A stretch of DNA of 64,000 nt from Nostoc flagelliforme FACHB-838 (GCF_014698065.1 NZ_JACJSI010000009.1:62001-126000), one strand, 5' to 3'; counted from the first letter of the stretch, positions 10,101-20,193 are shown. Program-made: numbers and translations. The notes: generated from the letters alone by a model not told the origin.

Positions 10101-12027
10101 TAGCTGGCTGATTTTAGCTGACAAACGGGGTGTTGGACAAGCTTTAGCGCATCTTTTACAAGAGCAAGGTGAAAGTTGTTTTCTGGTCTATCCTGGGGAC
10201 AGCTATGAAGTTAAACAGCCTGGAACTTGGAGTGTTAACCCATCGAATCCAGCCGATTTTGAGCGGCTTTTCCAGGAGGTAGTGGGAACTAACAACTTAC
10301 CGTTAAAAGGAGTTGTTCACCTGTGGAGTTTAGAAGCAGGATTGACTTCAGAATTAACCGTCCCTTTAATAGAAAAGATTCAGGTTCTTGGTTGTGCCAG
10401 TACCTTGCATCTAGTGCAAGCTCTTGCCTCACGCCTCGCCTTGCCCCGTTTGTGGTTAGTAACTAGAGGAGCAGTACCAGCAGTATCTTCATTGCAAGCA
10501 CCAGCCCAGGCTTCTTTGTGGGGATTGGGTAAAGTTATTGCTTTAGAGCATCCCAAGTTGTGGGGAGGACTACTAGATTTAGCTCCCGATGCTCCCACAG
10601 ATGAAGCAGTAAATCTGTTAGCAGAGATTTGGGATTCTCAAGGGGAAGACCAAATCGCCTTCCGAGAAGGACGGCGTTATGTGGCTCGTCTCATCCGCAG
10701 CGAAGTACCAGAGGCTCGCTCAATATCTCTGCAATTGGATAGCACATATCTAATTACTGCAGGATTGGGAGCATTAGGTCTAAAAGTAGCACAGTGGATG
10801 GTAGAGCAAGGGGCGCGGCACTTAATGCTGACTGGGCGCAAACAGGCATCAGCTGAAGTACTCCAAGCGATCGCTCAGATGGAAAATCTGGGAGCTAAGG
10901 TAGCGATCACTCAAGCTGATGTTGCCCACTGGAGCGATATGGTTAGAGTATTCGAGGAAATTAAAACCTCAATGCCGCCTCTGGGAGGAATTATCCACGC
11001 TGCTGGGATGCTTCAAGATGGCATCCTCCGACAGCAGGAGTGGAAGTCCTTCGAGCAAGTTATGGCAGCCAAGGTTAAAGGAACTTGGATTCTGCACACA
11101 TTGAGCCAGCAGTTACAACTGGATTTCTTTGTCACATTTTCCTCGGCTGCGGCGTTATTAGGTTCGCCAGGTCAAGGAAATTATGCAGCCGCTAATGCTT
11201 TCATGGATGCGTTAACCGATTATCGCCGAGCATCGGGACTGCCAGGATTGAGCATCAACTGGGGACTCTGGAAAGATGCTGGCATGGCTACAAGTCTGGG
11301 AAACCGCGACCAAGCGAGATTAGCAGCTCAAGGGATGGAGTCAATACCACTAGAACAGGGATTGCAGATATTAGGAAATTTACTAAAACAGGATAGAAGT
11401 CAGGTAGGAGTATTGCCAGTTAACTGGCCTAAGTTCTGCGAACAATTTCCTGAAGGTGTGGTTTCACCATTTCTGGAATCTTTCATTGCCATAGATAAAA
11501 AACCATCGTTGCAGCGAACACAATTTTTACAACAGTTAGAGGCAAGCCCTGTAAACGAGCGGCAAACTCTTTTAATTGCTCATATCCAAACTGAACTTGT
11601 TAAGCTTTTAGGGATTGATGCATCGGAATTAGAGCCGCAACAAGGTTTTCTTGATCTCGGCATGGATTCTCTGATGGCGGTGGAGTTGAAAAACCGTTTG
11701 GAAAACACTCTGAGTTGTTCTCTACCTTCAACTTTAGTTTTTGACTATCCCACGATCGAAGCACTTGTCGATTATCTACTTAAAGATGCGATACCTTCTC
11801 TACGAGAGGCTTCTCTTTCAGAGACGCTAACGCGAACGCCAACGGTAAGCTTCTCTACGAGACGCTCCGGGAACGCTAACGCATCTTTAATTTCTGATGA
11901 ATCTGCTGTCGAGTCACAAGAAACCAACCATGAGGAGCAAGTTGTAACTGATTCATATTTAGACGATTTATCAGACAGCGAAGCGGAAGAACTGCTGCTT
12001 GGTAAATTAAATAGCATGAGGTACTGA
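7189..12027 (+). CDS. Type I polyketide synthase, KS-AT-KR-ACP
   Basis: 1612 aa, one extension module. KS (about 3-425): active-site Cys172 in DTACSSS, His307 in HGTGT and the NIGHLEG histidine are all intact. AT (about 525-830): Ser621 in GHSVGE, and HAFHS near 720, which indicates malonyl-CoA. KR (about 1185-1365): Ser, Tyr (NYAAANAF) and Asn are present, the first glycine of the nucleotide loop is alanine (TAGLGALG), and LQD at the LDD position keeps the aspartate of B-type ketoreductases. ACP: Ser1494 in GMDSLM. No DH, ER or thioesterase. The last ~80 residues include a segment translated from a dispersed repeat (11798-11882). A TTG lies one codon upstream; ATG 7189 is preferred. PKS2 follows after 4 nt. 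Confidence 0.95.
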   Translation: MEAIAIVGIGCRFPKAKNPESFWHLLRDGVDAIAQVPSERWDINAFYESKPATPGKMNSRSGGFLDQVDLFDPNFFGISAREAEHLDPQQRLVLEVAWEALENTGLVPKTLAGSQTGVFIGLTNADYHKLIYKNSSQIGAYSATGTTPCIAANRLSYLLNLRGPSIAIDTACSSSLVAIHLACQSLRNGESNLCLAGGVNLMLAPEPAISCSQAQMMAPDGRCKTFDASADGYSRGEGCGVVVLKRLEDALRDGDNILALIRGSAVNQDGTSNGLTAPNGPSQQAVIRQALEQAGVAPAQISYVEAHGTGTSLGDPIEVKSLKAVLMEGRSPEQPCWIGSVKTNIGHLEGAAGMAGLIKVVLQMQQREIAPHLHLKQLNPYISLEGTPFAIPVERQPWSSSGSRLAGVSAFSFGGTNCHIILEEAPLPTPVTSEVERPQHILTLWAKTAPALAELAQEYQDFFASHPEVSLADICFSGNTGRSHFEHRLAVVGESAVEICQQLSAFEAGEDTSGLRSGQLKKKKLPKLAFLFTGQGSQYLGMGRQLYDTQPIFREAIDKCAQILHPYLKQPLVEILYPEAGKSSLLDETAYTQPALFALEYALFQLWESWGIKPDAVMGHSVGEYAAACIAGIFSLEDGLKLIAERARLMQALPQDGEMVAVIASEALVTSIIEPYAQVAIAAINGPKNIVISGDRHVIETVTNILRTQGITTKKLQVSHAFHSPLMEPMLGEFEQVAKNVTYSSPKISLISNLTGQPITDEMATPEYWCNHVRQAVRFADSMEALYQRGYKIFVEIGPKPILMGMGRYCLPDGEGTWLPSLRTGRDDWQQILDSLAALYISGAIVDWNGFDRDYARRRVVLPNYPFQRQRYWFEAVKNGHSKTESLSQDCIQTQIFNLLHQGETQELAKYLQTATEFSQEEIKVLPKLLEILAKQHQQQLTAASYKDWLYEVSWQPKPRQLTQISDQEPGSWLILADKRGVGQALAHLLQEQGESCFLVYPGDSYEVKQPGTWSVNPSNPADFERLFQEVVGTNNLPLKGVVHLWSLEAGLTSELTVPLIEKIQVLGCASTLHLVQALASRLALPRLWLVTRGAVPAVSSLQAPAQASLWGLGKVIALEHPKLWGGLLDLAPDAPTDEAVNLLAEIWDSQGEDQIAFREGRRYVARLIRSEVPEARSISLQLDSTYLITAGLGALGLKVAQWMVEQGARHLMLTGRKQASAEVLQAIAQMENLGAKVAITQADVAHWSDMVRVFEEIKTSMPPLGGIIHAAGMLQDGILRQQEWKSFEQVMAAKVKGTWILHTLSQQLQLDFFVTFSSAAALLGSPGQGNYAAANAFMDALTDYRRASGLPGLSINWGLWKDAGMATSLGNRDQARLAAQGMESIPLEQGLQILGNLLKQDRSQVGVLPVNWPKFCEQFPEGVVSPFLESFIAIDKKPSLQRTQFLQQLEASPVNERQTLLIAHIQTELVKLLGIDASELEPQQGFLDLGMDSLMAVELKNRLENTLSCSLPSTLVFDYPTIEALVDYLLKDAIPSLREASLSETLTRTPTVSFSTRRSGNANASLISDESAVESQETNHEEQVVTDSYLDDLSDSEAEELLLGKLNSMRY
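11798..11882 (+). repeat. Dispersed Nostoc-type repeat inside the PKS1 coding region
   Basis: Two adjacent copies of the motif TTCTCTACGAGACGCT / GAACGCTAACGC lie inside the reading frame of PKS1, just after its ACP. The same motif is intergenic at 14964, 35741, 38866 and 51015. Translation gives a low-complexity Ser/Thr/Arg stretch ([13 protein letters not shown]...), so the insertion has been tolerated in the linker before the C-terminus. Confidence 0.8.
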
Positions 12028-12031
12028 AGAG

Positions 12032-14926
12032 ATGTCAGAACAAGAAAATAGTGTATCACCCATCAAGCGGGCACTTCGGGCGATTGAAGACCTGGAAGCC
12101 AAAGTTAACCAGTTGGAGTATGCCAAACGAGAACCAATTGCAATTATTGGTATGGGTTGCAGATTTCCCGGTGCTGAGAATCCAGAGGCATTCTGGCAAC
12201 TGTTACGCAACGGAGTTGATGCTATTACTGAAGTTCCTGCCGATCGCTGGGATATTGAAAAATTCTATGATCCAGATCCTGATGCTCCTGGCAAGGTGTG
12301 TACCCGCAAAGGTGGTTTTTTAACTCAGGTAGATGGCTTTAACCCAGAATTTTTTGGAATTTCAGCTAGGGAAGCAGCAAGTATAGATCCTCAACAACGG
12401 CTGTTACTAGAAGTTGGTTGGGAGGCTTTAGAAAATGCAACTCAAGCACCAGAGCATTTGTATAACAGTTCTACAGGAGTGTTTATCGGCATTTACCTCA
12501 ATGATTACAGCAAGGTAATGTCCTTAGTAGGAGATTCAACCCAAATCGACGCTTTTAGCGCGATCGGTAACTCCTTGAGTGTAGCGGCTGGGCGCTTGTC
12601 GTATATTTTAGGGCTAAAAGGCCCGAGTATGGCGATCGATACTTCTTGTTCTTCTTCATTAGTTTCAGTGCATTTGGCTTGTCAAAGTTTGCGGCTGGGA
12701 GAGTGCAATTTAGCCTTAGCTGGCGGAGTTGGTTTGAATCTCGTCCCAGACACCAGCATTGCTCTCTCCAAGTCACGGATGTTAAATCCTAACGGTCGCT
12801 GTCAAACCTTTGATGCTGCTGCCAATGGTTTTGTGAAAGGAGAAGGGTGTGGTGTCGTCGTCCTTAAGCGCCTCAAAGATGCTTTAGCTGACGGGGATAA
12901 TATCTTAGCCTTGATTCGGGGTTCTGCGGTGAACCACAATGGGCGTAGTAGTAGCTTGATTGCTCCTAATGGGATGTCTCAGCAAGCTACGATTCGCCAA
13001 GCTTTAGAAAATAGTGGCGTAGACTCAGCCCAGATTGACTATGTAGAGGTTCAGGGTACTGGGACATCAGTTGGAGAACCAATTGAAGTGGCAGCTTTGG
13101 GGGCAATATTTGGTAAGAATCGTCCTCAAGATCAGCCTTTAGTTATTGGTTCAGTAAAAACCAACATTGGTCACTTAGAACCCGCTTCTGGGATCGCCAG
13201 TTTAATTAAAGTGGTGCTGGCTTTGCAACATGGAGAAATCCCACCACATCTGCATTTTCAGCAGCCTAATCCTAACATTAAATGGAATGAATTCAGGCTA
13301 AAAGTTCCAACTGAGCGGATGCCCTGGACTGTAGGAGCAAAGAGCCGACTGGCGGGAGTTAATACCTTTGGCTTTAGCGGCACTAACGCTCATGTGATTT
13401 TGGAAGAGGCTCCAATTTCAGAAGTAGCGCCAAGATCAATAGAACGCCCCTTACATTTACTAGCACTATCAGCTAAGACAGACGAAGCTCTAATTCAACT
13501 AGCCGAACGGTATGAGAAGCACTTGGCTGCTAACCCAGACTTAGCTTTAGGAGATATCTGCTTTAGTGCCAATAGCGGGCGATCGCACTTTCAGCATCGG
13601 TTAAGTGTGGTAGCATCTTCATCTAACGAACTTTATGAAAAGCTAGCCGCCTTCCGCACTGGGCAAGAAGTAACAGGGTTATTTAAAGGAAAGGTCGCAG
13701 GTTCTCCGAAAATAGCCTTCATTTTCACAGGTTTGAGCTACAAGCATCTAGGAATGGGGCGTAAACTCTACGAAACTCAACCTACCTTCCGTGCTGCCCT
13801 CGACCATTGCGATCAAATCCTGCGTCCTTACTTAGAGCAACCATTACCAGAGTTACTTTTCTCTCAATCTTCCCTCACCCCCCCTGCCCTCTTCTCCTTA
13901 GAGTATGCCCTTTTCCAGTTATGGAAATCTTGGGGTATACAACCCACCACAGTTATGGGTAACGATATCGGGGAATACGTTGCTGCTTGTGTAGCTGGAG
14001 TTTTCAGCTTGGAAGATGCCTTAAAGTTGGTTGTCAAGTCCCAAGTAGACGAGTTTGAAAAAATCGCTAAGGAAGTAACCTACTCTCAACCACGAATTCC
14101 CGTAGTTTCTGATCTAACTGGTGAAATAGCTACCCCTGAGTATTGGTCTGAGCAAGTACGAAAACCCGTAAATGCAGCCAGCGTATATATTTTAGCTCAA
14201 CAGGGGTACGAAATATTTGTAGAAATAGGTAGCGATCGCTTATCTAAGAATCAAAAAGTTTCGCTTCCTAGTTTGCATCCAGAAAAAGAAGATTGGCAAC
14301 AGCTACTAGAAAGTTTGGGGACTTTATATGTACATGGGGCAAAAGTAGACTGGTTAGCTTTTGACCTAAATCACTCCCGTCAACGTCTGCAATTACCAAC
14401 CTATCCCTGGCAGCGAAAGCGTCATTGGTTTGGAGCTAATCGTAATGGGCACGAGAAAGTTGAGAGCGTCTCCCCGAATAAATCTCTCAACAATGCAGAC
14501 TTCAAGCAATTAGTCAAGCAGTTAGAAATGACCGCAGAACTTTCACAAGCAGAGTTGAATTTGCTGCCGAGACTGCTTGAGCTATTAGAGAAGCAACACC
14601 AGCAGACCGAAACTCAGGAGGAAACTAACATAACATTGCAGCAACTGAGTCTTAAATCTCTGACAGCAGAAGATATTCAAGCTTGGTTAGTTAATCAAAT
14701 TGCCCAAGAACTGGGAGTCAAACCCGATGAAATCAATGTCCGGCTACCTTTTGACAGTTACGGCTTAGATTCTGTGCTAGCGATCGCGATCGCTAGTACT
14801 GGAAAACAATTTCTCGGACTTGATATGTCTCCACTTCTCTTGGTGCATTATCCCACTATAGAGTCACTTTCACAGCACTTAGCCAAAGAAGTAGAAGCTT
14901 CTGAATCAGAAACCTTTGAAATTTAA
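12032..14926 (+). CDS. Degenerate type I PKS: inactive-looking KS and AT, intact ACP
   Basis: 964 aa. An N-terminal coiled-coil docking segment (about 1-30) is followed by a KS with Cys206 (DTSCSSS) and the second histidine ([10 protein letters not shown]) present, but the HGTGT histidine is Gln341 (VQGTGT). In the AT remnant GHSxGE is Asn644-Asp645 (GNDIGE), so both the nucleophile and its neighbour are lost, and the core including the HAFHS region is deleted (DALKLV runs straight into a late AT segment). The C-terminal ACP is intact (Ser914 in SYGLDSVLA) and resembles the stand-alone ACP at 5253. Known families with KS lacking this histidine are non-elongating. I infer a transfer or scaffold role. 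Start ATG 12032, 4 nt after PKS1. Confidence 0.9.
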   Translation: MSEQENSVSPIKRALRAIEDLEAKVNQLEYAKREPIAIIGMGCRFPGAENPEAFWQLLRNGVDAITEVPADRWDIEKFYDPDPDAPGKVCTRKGGFLTQVDGFNPEFFGISAREAASIDPQQRLLLEVGWEALENATQAPEHLYNSSTGVFIGIYLNDYSKVMSLVGDSTQIDAFSAIGNSLSVAAGRLSYILGLKGPSMAIDTSCSSSLVSVHLACQSLRLGECNLALAGGVGLNLVPDTSIALSKSRMLNPNGRCQTFDAAANGFVKGEGCGVVVLKRLKDALADGDNILALIRGSAVNHNGRSSSLIAPNGMSQQATIRQALENSGVDSAQIDYVEVQGTGTSVGEPIEVAALGAIFGKNRPQDQPLVIGSVKTNIGHLEPASGIASLIKVVLALQHGEIPPHLHFQQPNPNIKWNEFRLKVPTERMPWTVGAKSRLAGVNTFGFSGTNAHVILEEAPISEVAPRSIERPLHLLALSAKTDEALIQLAERYEKHLAANPDLALGDICFSANSGRSHFQHRLSVVASSSNELYEKLAAFRTGQEVTGLFKGKVAGSPKIAFIFTGLSYKHLGMGRKLYETQPTFRAALDHCDQILRPYLEQPLPELLFSQSSLTPPALFSLEYALFQLWKSWGIQPTTVMGNDIGEYVAACVAGVFSLEDALKLVVKSQVDEFEKIAKEVTYSQPRIPVVSDLTGEIATPEYWSEQVRKPVNAASVYILAQQGYEIFVEIGSDRLSKNQKVSLPSLHPEKEDWQQLLESLGTLYVHGAKVDWLAFDLNHSRQRLQLPTYPWQRKRHWFGANRNGHEKVESVSPNKSLNNADFKQLVKQLEMTAELSQAELNLLPRLLELLEKQHQQTETQEETNITLQQLSLKSLTAEDIQAWLVNQIAQELGVKPDEINVRLPFDSYGLDSVLAIAIASTGKQFLGLDMSPLLLVHYPTIESLSQHLAKEVEASESETFEI

Positions 14927-14963
14927 GTTAAGCATTTATTTCTTCCTTTGTGTTCTTTGCGCC

Positions 14964-15020
14964 CTTCTCTAACGAGACGCTGCGCGCAGGTTGCTTCTCC
15001 GTAGGAGTATGCGGTTCGTT
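14964..15020. repeat. 57-bp dispersed repeat
   Basis: The stretch beginning CTTCTCTAACGAGACGCTGC and ending GTATGCGGTTCGTT is almost identical to 38928-38984 and related to the reverse complement at 51015-51080. It separates PKS2 from the TubC-docked gene. Confidence 0.8.
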
Positions 15021-15116
15021 CAAAAAACTGCCTTTTAGCCAAGCCTATTGATACATAATTCATTCTGACTCGTGACCCCTGAATTCTATTTACATAACAA
15101 CAAAAATGGTGAATCT

Positions 15117-16982
15117 ATGAACGTATCAGAACTTTTGGAAAATCTTAATCATCAAGGCGTTCAGTTGTGGGCTGATAATGATAAACTCAAGATTAATTCC
15201 CCCAAAGGATTACTAACAGCAGAGATCCGCACAGAACTAGCTCAACGCAAAACAGAAATCCTCGCATTTCTGCAAAAAAGTAACGATGTCGTTAGTGATA
15301 GTTCTACAACTAAAGCTCAAGACCTGAGTTTGCAAACAATTGGGCGTTTGATTGGTGGTTATTGTCGTAAAATTACAGGCTTTATCCCTCCTGTCATCGA
15401 TCCAAAACTGATGGCAAATAAGCTAAAAGTTACCTTTAGACCTTTGCCTAATGGTTACAAAGAAGAAACAGTTTTACAGTTTAGAAAAGAGCTAGAACAT
15501 AAACTGCAAGAAAACGGAGTTCAGATATTATCTTGGGAAGAAGCAACTAAAGAGTTTAACTACGAAATTACTATTCCTTTGATTAATTGGAAAAAGAATA
15601 TTACCACAAGAGTAGTTAAATCAGGTGTGAATGCTGTAGTAGATGTTGAAAAGCATCCTTCTTTATTTGGTAAAGTAAAGATACTTTTAGCAGAATTGCT
15701 CTATCGATTATATTCTCGTTTTGTTTTCAACAATAGCCCGATATCTGCTTCTAAAATCATGCAATTTATCAGTTGGGCTGAAGAGAGTGTTCAACCACTT
15801 GAAGACCCAACAAATACTCAAGCGATCGTTTTAACAAAACTGAATCCAAAGCTAGTCGATCCAAAGATACCTTATCAGCAAAAAATTCCAATTGGTGTAA
15901 ATACTCTCATCAAGAACTTTTCGGAAATTGTGATTGGGGTTGATAACACCAATATCTCTATCTTAAACATGAACCTCTCAGACTCAGTATTTTCTACAGA
16001 GTTGCTTGATGAGTTCGTTTCTAAGTCTTTAATTCCTAAAATATTTGTACCAATTCAACCATTACCTTTAAGTCGATTTGAAATTGGTGAATATGACGCG
16101 AAAGCATCTCTATATGCAGGCCAATTAGTCAAATTGGGTAAAGAATTAGCATCAACAGACTTACTACCTTCTGGTTTTAAAATTAACGATGTGATGAAAA
16201 GAAAGTCTCATCGTGATATTGTAGACTGGATGATAAATGGCAGAACCGGAGTTTCTTACGGTTTTGTTGCTTACGCTGAACCGCCACAATATATCGGTGC
16301 TGTAGAAATATCCGAGAGGGAGTGGGACAGCTTATCAACGATCGCAGGATTCAGCCGTGATGAACTGCGTCAGAATGAAATTGGTAGAAGGTATATCAAA
16401 ACCAAGATTGCCGAAAAATACGTATTTAAACAAATCCCAGATATCTGGCTTGCTAGTTCTCGTTCAGGCTCAAATAAAACAAACCTGAATTTAGAAACAG
16501 ACGTGTTTAGGGTTGGATTACAAGATAGGTTATTACTCCAGTTACCAAAAGGACTTGATTCTGTAGTAGGCGATATCAAACCCTCTTATGATATCTATGT
16601 CATGGTGGCGATCGCACTGGCTGCTGCTTTATACGCACCAGAGTTAATTGAAAATGGGATGCCAATGATTCATTTCCACGGATATCCTTCAAAAGAATGG
16701 TTGCAACCCCATGAATACTGCACTGGAGTTCAAAATCCCTCGGTTCCTTGTGGAACTTATGAATCAGGAGTTTTTAATTTCTTAGGTATATACAATCTAG
16801 TGAATAAATATGGCAGCAATATTGCCTTAGCTAGTTTGATAGAACCAGATCATGGCACAAATATCATCGCCTCTGACTGGAAATATTTACTCGCCAGAAT
16901 CAAAACTGGAGTTGAAGAGGAACAAATTGAACTGGGTGGTAAGCATTTCCCTTCTCTCAAAGAGAGCGTTGCTACTTCCTAG
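15117..16982 (+). CDS. TubC-docked protein with an unrecognised ~560-aa body
   Basis: 621 aa. Residues 1-52 (MNVSELLENLNHQGVQLWAD...) match the TubC N-terminal docking domain that normally heads NRPS or hybrid subunits and binds the tail of the preceding megasynthase protein. What follows is not a condensation, adenylation, KS or thioesterase domain that I can recognise: no HHxxxDG, GxSxG or nucleotide-binding loop is evident. Conspicuous patches are HFHGYPSKEW and CTGVQNPSVPCGTYESG near the C-terminus. An in-frame GTG at 15072 would add 15 residues; ATG 15117 is chosen because the docking domain begins there. Directly after a PKS with dead KS and AT, it is the prime candidate for an unknown release, transfer or modification step. 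No function is assigned. Confidence 0.75.
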   Translation: MNVSELLENLNHQGVQLWADNDKLKINSPKGLLTAEIRTELAQRKTEILAFLQKSNDVVSDSSTTKAQDLSLQTIGRLIGGYCRKITGFIPPVIDPKLMANKLKVTFRPLPNGYKEETVLQFRKELEHKLQENGVQILSWEEATKEFNYEITIPLINWKKNITTRVVKSGVNAVVDVEKHPSLFGKVKILLAELLYRLYSRFVFNNSPISASKIMQFISWAEESVQPLEDPTNTQAIVLTKLNPKLVDPKIPYQQKIPIGVNTLIKNFSEIVIGVDNTNISILNMNLSDSVFSTELLDEFVSKSLIPKIFVPIQPLPLSRFEIGEYDAKASLYAGQLVKLGKELASTDLLPSGFKINDVMKRKSHRDIVDWMINGRTGVSYGFVAYAEPPQYIGAVEISEREWDSLSTIAGFSRDELRQNEIGRRYIKTKIAEKYVFKQIPDIWLASSRSGSNKTNLNLETDVFRVGLQDRLLLQLPKGLDSVVGDIKPSYDIYVMVAIALAAALYAPELIENGMPMIHFHGYPSKEWLQPHEYCTGVQNPSVPCGTYESGVFNFLGIYNLVNKYGSNIALASLIEPDHGTNIIASDWKYLLARIKTGVEEEQIELGGKHFPSLKESVATS

Positions 16983-17120
16983 TGAGTGTGGTTAGCGAAC
17001 CACAGAGGCACAGAGAACACGGAGAAAAAGAGAGAAAGATTCTAAAACTTGGTTTACTTAAGCATTGTTGACTTGGCGGACTGATAGGTTGGTACTGATG
17101 AAAGAGGATGTTAAGCAATC

Positions 17121-18014
17121 ATGTCAATTATTGCAGGTCAGACAGTACTTTTGACAGGAGCCTCACGCGGGATAGGAGTCTTTATTGCTCGTGCTTTGGC
17201 AAAAGAAAAAGCAACTATAGTTGGGGTTTCGCGATCGCAAGAGGCACTAAATCAAGTAGCTACCGAAGTCAAAGCTTTAGGAGGTCGCTGGTTAGGTATT
17301 AAATATGACCTCAGCAAGCTTGAGGATCTGCCAAACCTCATTCAGCAAATTAATCAACTTGCAGGGCCAATTGACATTTTGATTAACAACGCAGGTATAG
17401 AGATATACAAAAAATTTCAAGATTATTCAACTGCGGAGTTACAGTCAATATTAACAATTAACTTGCTATCGGGGATGGAATTAAGTCGTTTGGTACTACC
17501 AACCATGTTAGCCCAAAACAGGGGTCACATTGTTAATCTTGCTTCTCTGGCTGGTAAAAAAGGAAACCCTTATAACAGTGTTTACTCTGCTAGCAAAGCT
17601 GGTTTTCTTATATGGACTGATGCACTTAGACAAGAACTAGCTAGTACTGGCGTGGAGATTTCTGCAATCTGTCCGGGATATGTTTCTAACGAGGGAATGA
17701 TTGCCGATACTGGCGTACCTATACCAAAGTTAGCAGGTGCATCTACACCGGATGATGTCGCAAAAGCCGTCATCCGCGCTATTAAGCAGAATGAAGCAGA
17801 AGTGATTGTCAATCAAGATCCGACAACAGAAACTATATCAAAACTGCTGATGGGGCTATGGCAAATTTTTCCCCTATTTGGCGATGCAGTTTATCAGTGG
17901 ATGGGAGTAGGTAAGCTCAATCAACTCCGTATCGAGAATCAAAAGCCCGTTGCGTTGAAATTTAATGGAAGTAAATCAATGGTAGCAGCAACAGACAAAA
18001 CTACTGAAAGATAA
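17121..18014 (+). CDS. HetN-like short-chain dehydrogenase/reductase (first copy)
   Basis: 297 aa classical SDR: cofactor loop TGASRGIG (13-20), NNAG at about 89-92, catalytic Ser142, Tyr155, Lys159 (YSASKAG). The sequence, including the C-terminal part with QWMGVGKLNQ, resembles HetN, the ketoacyl-reductase-like protein coded beside the heterocyst glycolipid PKS genes in Anabaena. HetN carries the patterning motif ERGSGR just before IVN. Here the equivalent position reads AQNRGH, so a patterning role is unlikely. It probably reduces a keto group on the lipid or sugar product. It is a paralogue of the SDR at 19290. A GT28 gene follows after 70 bp. Confidence 0.88.
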   Translation: MSIIAGQTVLLTGASRGIGVFIARALAKEKATIVGVSRSQEALNQVATEVKALGGRWLGIKYDLSKLEDLPNLIQQINQLAGPIDILINNAGIEIYKKFQDYSTAELQSILTINLLSGMELSRLVLPTMLAQNRGHIVNLASLAGKKGNPYNSVYSASKAGFLIWTDALRQELASTGVEISAICPGYVSNEGMIADTGVPIPKLAGASTPDDVAKAVIRAIKQNEAEVIVNQDPTTETISKLLMGLWQIFPLFGDAVYQWMGVGKLNQLRIENQKPVALKFNGSKSMVAATDKTTER

Positions 18015-18084
18015 TCTTGTTGAATTTAGATATGAAATTTAAAAAGATTGTCTCGAACCCAAATACAAACCCAATGGAAAAGCC

Positions 18085-19260
18085 ATGAAAAAAGTATATT
18101 TGATGATTTATGATTTAGGTGCAGGTCATCGCAGCACAGCCAATGCTTTGCAAAAAGTGATCGAGAAGCGGCAATTGCCTTGGGAAATTCATATAGTCGA
18201 TGCTTTCAAAGAAATTATTGGCACAACTGCTCCCCACTACGTTTATAATCAGCTAATCCTCAAAAAGAATTGGGCAAAAATTATTAATGACCCTTTCTTA
18301 GTTCCTTCATTCAAATTACAAATACGCCTTTCTCGTTTTGCTTGGTTAGGACGTTTTAAAAGATACTGGCAGCAGCATCAACCTGATATGGTGGTTTCAT
18401 TACTGCCTTATATCAACGGTCTGATTAATCAAAGCTTGCAAGTAGTATCGCCTAATGTGCCTTTTACAACGGTAATGACCGATCATGCCGATTGTCCACC
18501 CAACTTCTGGATTGATCCACAAGGACAATTTTTAATTTGTCCTACTCAACGAGCAGTTGAACAAGCAAAAAATTTGGGTTATACGCAAGAGCGAATTTTC
18601 AGCACTTCAGGAGTAGTAATTCATCCTCGATTTTCTGAACCCGTAAATAGCGATCGCAAAATTGAAAGAAAACGCTTAGGTCTAAATCCAGATTTACCTA
18701 CAGGTTTAATAACTTTTGGTAGTCAGGGATCAAAAGCAATGCTAGAAATTGCCGATTCTCTAGAGAAATCGTCACTGAATCTACAACTTATTTTTATCTG
18801 CGGACGCAATGAAGAGATAGCAAATACTTTGCGCGGTCAAAAGAGTCGTTTACCAAGGTTCATTGAAACTTTTACTAGTGAAATTCCCTACTATATGCAT
18901 CTATCGGATTTCTTTATTGGTAAATCAGGCTCTGTAGGTGTTAGCGAAGCTGTGGCAATGAGCTTGCCAGTAATTACAGATTGCAACGCTCTAAGTATGT
19001 TTCAAGAACGACCTTCGGCTGAGTGGATTGCAGAAAATGAGATTGGAATTGTAGTCCCCAATTTCCGCGATATTAACCAAGCTGTAGCAAAGCTAATCCA
19101 ACCGGAAACCCTAGCTCAGTACCGTGCCAACGCCGCCGCGATCAACAATCAAGGAGTATTTGAAGTTGTTGATATTTTGGAACAAATACTTGAAAACTCC
19201 TGTTCAGTTGCGCCTTCTCCAACGGTTGAGACAAATAAGCAGTTATCCTCAACAGTTTGA
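18085..19260 (+). CDS. GT28-type glycosyltransferase (MGDG synthase/UgtP-like), copy 1
   Basis: 391 aa. The N-terminal glycine loop DLGAGHRSTA (10-19) and the C-terminal donor-binding stretch with GKSGSVGVSEA (about 278-288) place it with MGDG synthases, processive diacylglycerol glucosyltransferases and MurG (GT-B fold, membrane-associated, lipid acceptor, UDP-sugar donor). In this cluster the acceptor is probably the PKS-derived lipid rather than diacylglycerol. It is distantly similar along its length to the enzyme at 23331 (shared LQLIFICGRNEE/LQLVFICGRNEE and PYYMHL), so the pair arose by duplication or joint recruitment. The SDR that follows starts 29 bp downstream. Confidence 0.85.
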   Translation: MKKVYLMIYDLGAGHRSTANALQKVIEKRQLPWEIHIVDAFKEIIGTTAPHYVYNQLILKKNWAKIINDPFLVPSFKLQIRLSRFAWLGRFKRYWQQHQPDMVVSLLPYINGLINQSLQVVSPNVPFTTVMTDHADCPPNFWIDPQGQFLICPTQRAVEQAKNLGYTQERIFSTSGVVIHPRFSEPVNSDRKIERKRLGLNPDLPTGLITFGSQGSKAMLEIADSLEKSSLNLQLIFICGRNEEIANTLRGQKSRLPRFIETFTSEIPYYMHLSDFFIGKSGSVGVSEAVAMSLPVITDCNALSMFQERPSAEWIAENEIGIVVPNFRDINQAVAKLIQPETLAQYRANAAAINNQGVFEVVDILEQILENSCSVAPSPTVETNKQLSSTV

Positions 19261-19289
19261 TGGATATATAAAAGTTTTGGAGGGTGAAT

Positions 19290-20123
19290 GTGAAAACAAT
19301 AGCAGGTAAAACAGCAGTTTTGACTGGTGCTTCCGGTGGCATCGGAGTATTTATTGCTCGTGCTTTAGCAAAAGAGCAAGCAACCGTAGTTGCCATTTCT
19401 CGTTCTCAGGAAGGTCTAGAACAAATATGTGCTGAGATTGAAGATGAGGGCGGTAAAGCTATAAGTATTCCCTTTGACATTAGACAATTAGAAGAATTAC
19501 CCTCCTTAGTGCAGAAAATTAAGCAACTTGCCGGTCCCATTGATATTTTGATTAATAATGCAGCAATAGAAAAATTCCGACCTTTCCAGAATTACACCTT
19601 AGAGGATATCCAATCTATATCGACAACTAATCTTCTAGCACCAATAGAGTTAGCTCGTTTGGTATTACCAACCATGCTAGAGCGTAATAGTGGTCATATT
19701 GTAAATATTTCCTCTACAGCTGGTAAAAAAGGAGCGACTTATAACAGCATTTATTCAGCCAGTAAAGCTGGTTTGATTATGTGGTCAGATGCAATCCAGC
19801 AAGAATTAGCTAATACCAACGTCGGGGTTTCAATAATTTGTCCTGGAGTTACCGATGCTGGAATGTTTCATGCTCTTGGCATAACAGCACCCAGTGTAGC
19901 TCGCCTCGCCCATCCGACAGAAGTAGCAAACGCAGTGCTTCAGTCCATTCAGCAAAACCAGAAGGAAGTAATACTTGATGGACTGACCTCTAAAATCTTC
20001 TTTGCCATTTCACAACTTTCTCCACAACTTGGGGATGCAATTATTCGACGAGCTGGCTTGGTAGAACTGAATCGAAGCTGTGCAGAAAACCAAATGCAAG
20101 TGAGGAATCTTGTGAAAAAATAA
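19290..20123 (+). CDS. HetN-like short-chain dehydrogenase/reductase (second copy)
   Basis: 277 aa SDR with TGASGGIG loop, NNAA, and Ser/Tyr/Lys of the catalytic set (YSASKAG; Tyr155, Lys159). The start is taken as GTG 19290 because GGAGG (19279-19283) then has 6-nt spacing; the upstream GTG 19284 abuts the ribosome binding site. Close paralogue of the SDR at 17121. The position of the HetN patterning motif reads ERNSGH, which differs from ERGSGR at two residues. The probable role is a second carbonyl reduction in product formation. Alternating SDR-GT-SDR order suggests the genes function on the same intermediate. Confidence 0.87.
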   Translation: MKTIAGKTAVLTGASGGIGVFIARALAKEQATVVAISRSQEGLEQICAEIEDEGGKAISIPFDIRQLEELPSLVQKIKQLAGPIDILINNAAIEKFRPFQNYTLEDIQSISTTNLLAPIELARLVLPTMLERNSGHIVNISSTAGKKGATYNSIYSASKAGLIMWSDAIQQELANTNVGVSIICPGVTDAGMFHALGITAPSVARLAHPTEVANAVLQSIQQNQKEVILDGLTSKIFFAISQLSPQLGDAIIRRAGLVELNRSCAENQMQVRNLVKK

Positions 20124-20193
20124 GTTACACGAATTCTTCGAAACAAGGTAGATTAAATCTGATTTTATTAGTTACAAATTACGAATTAGGCAA

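Noticed and set aside
10380-10598. Minus-strand and other small frames inside the PKS genes
   Set aside because: All are shadows of the strongly supported PKS reading frames.
7189-14926. Assigning the PKS genes as heterocyst glycolipid (hgl) synthases
   Set aside because: Module content (single KS-AT-KR-ACP plus a dead KS-AT-ACP) and neighbours (FAAL, dimetal enzyme, Glf) differ from the hglE-hglB set.
17121-18014. Assigning this SDR as HetN itself
   Set aside because: The ERGSGR motif required for patterning is absent and the gene sits in a different cluster from the usual hetN-hetI-hgl arrangement.
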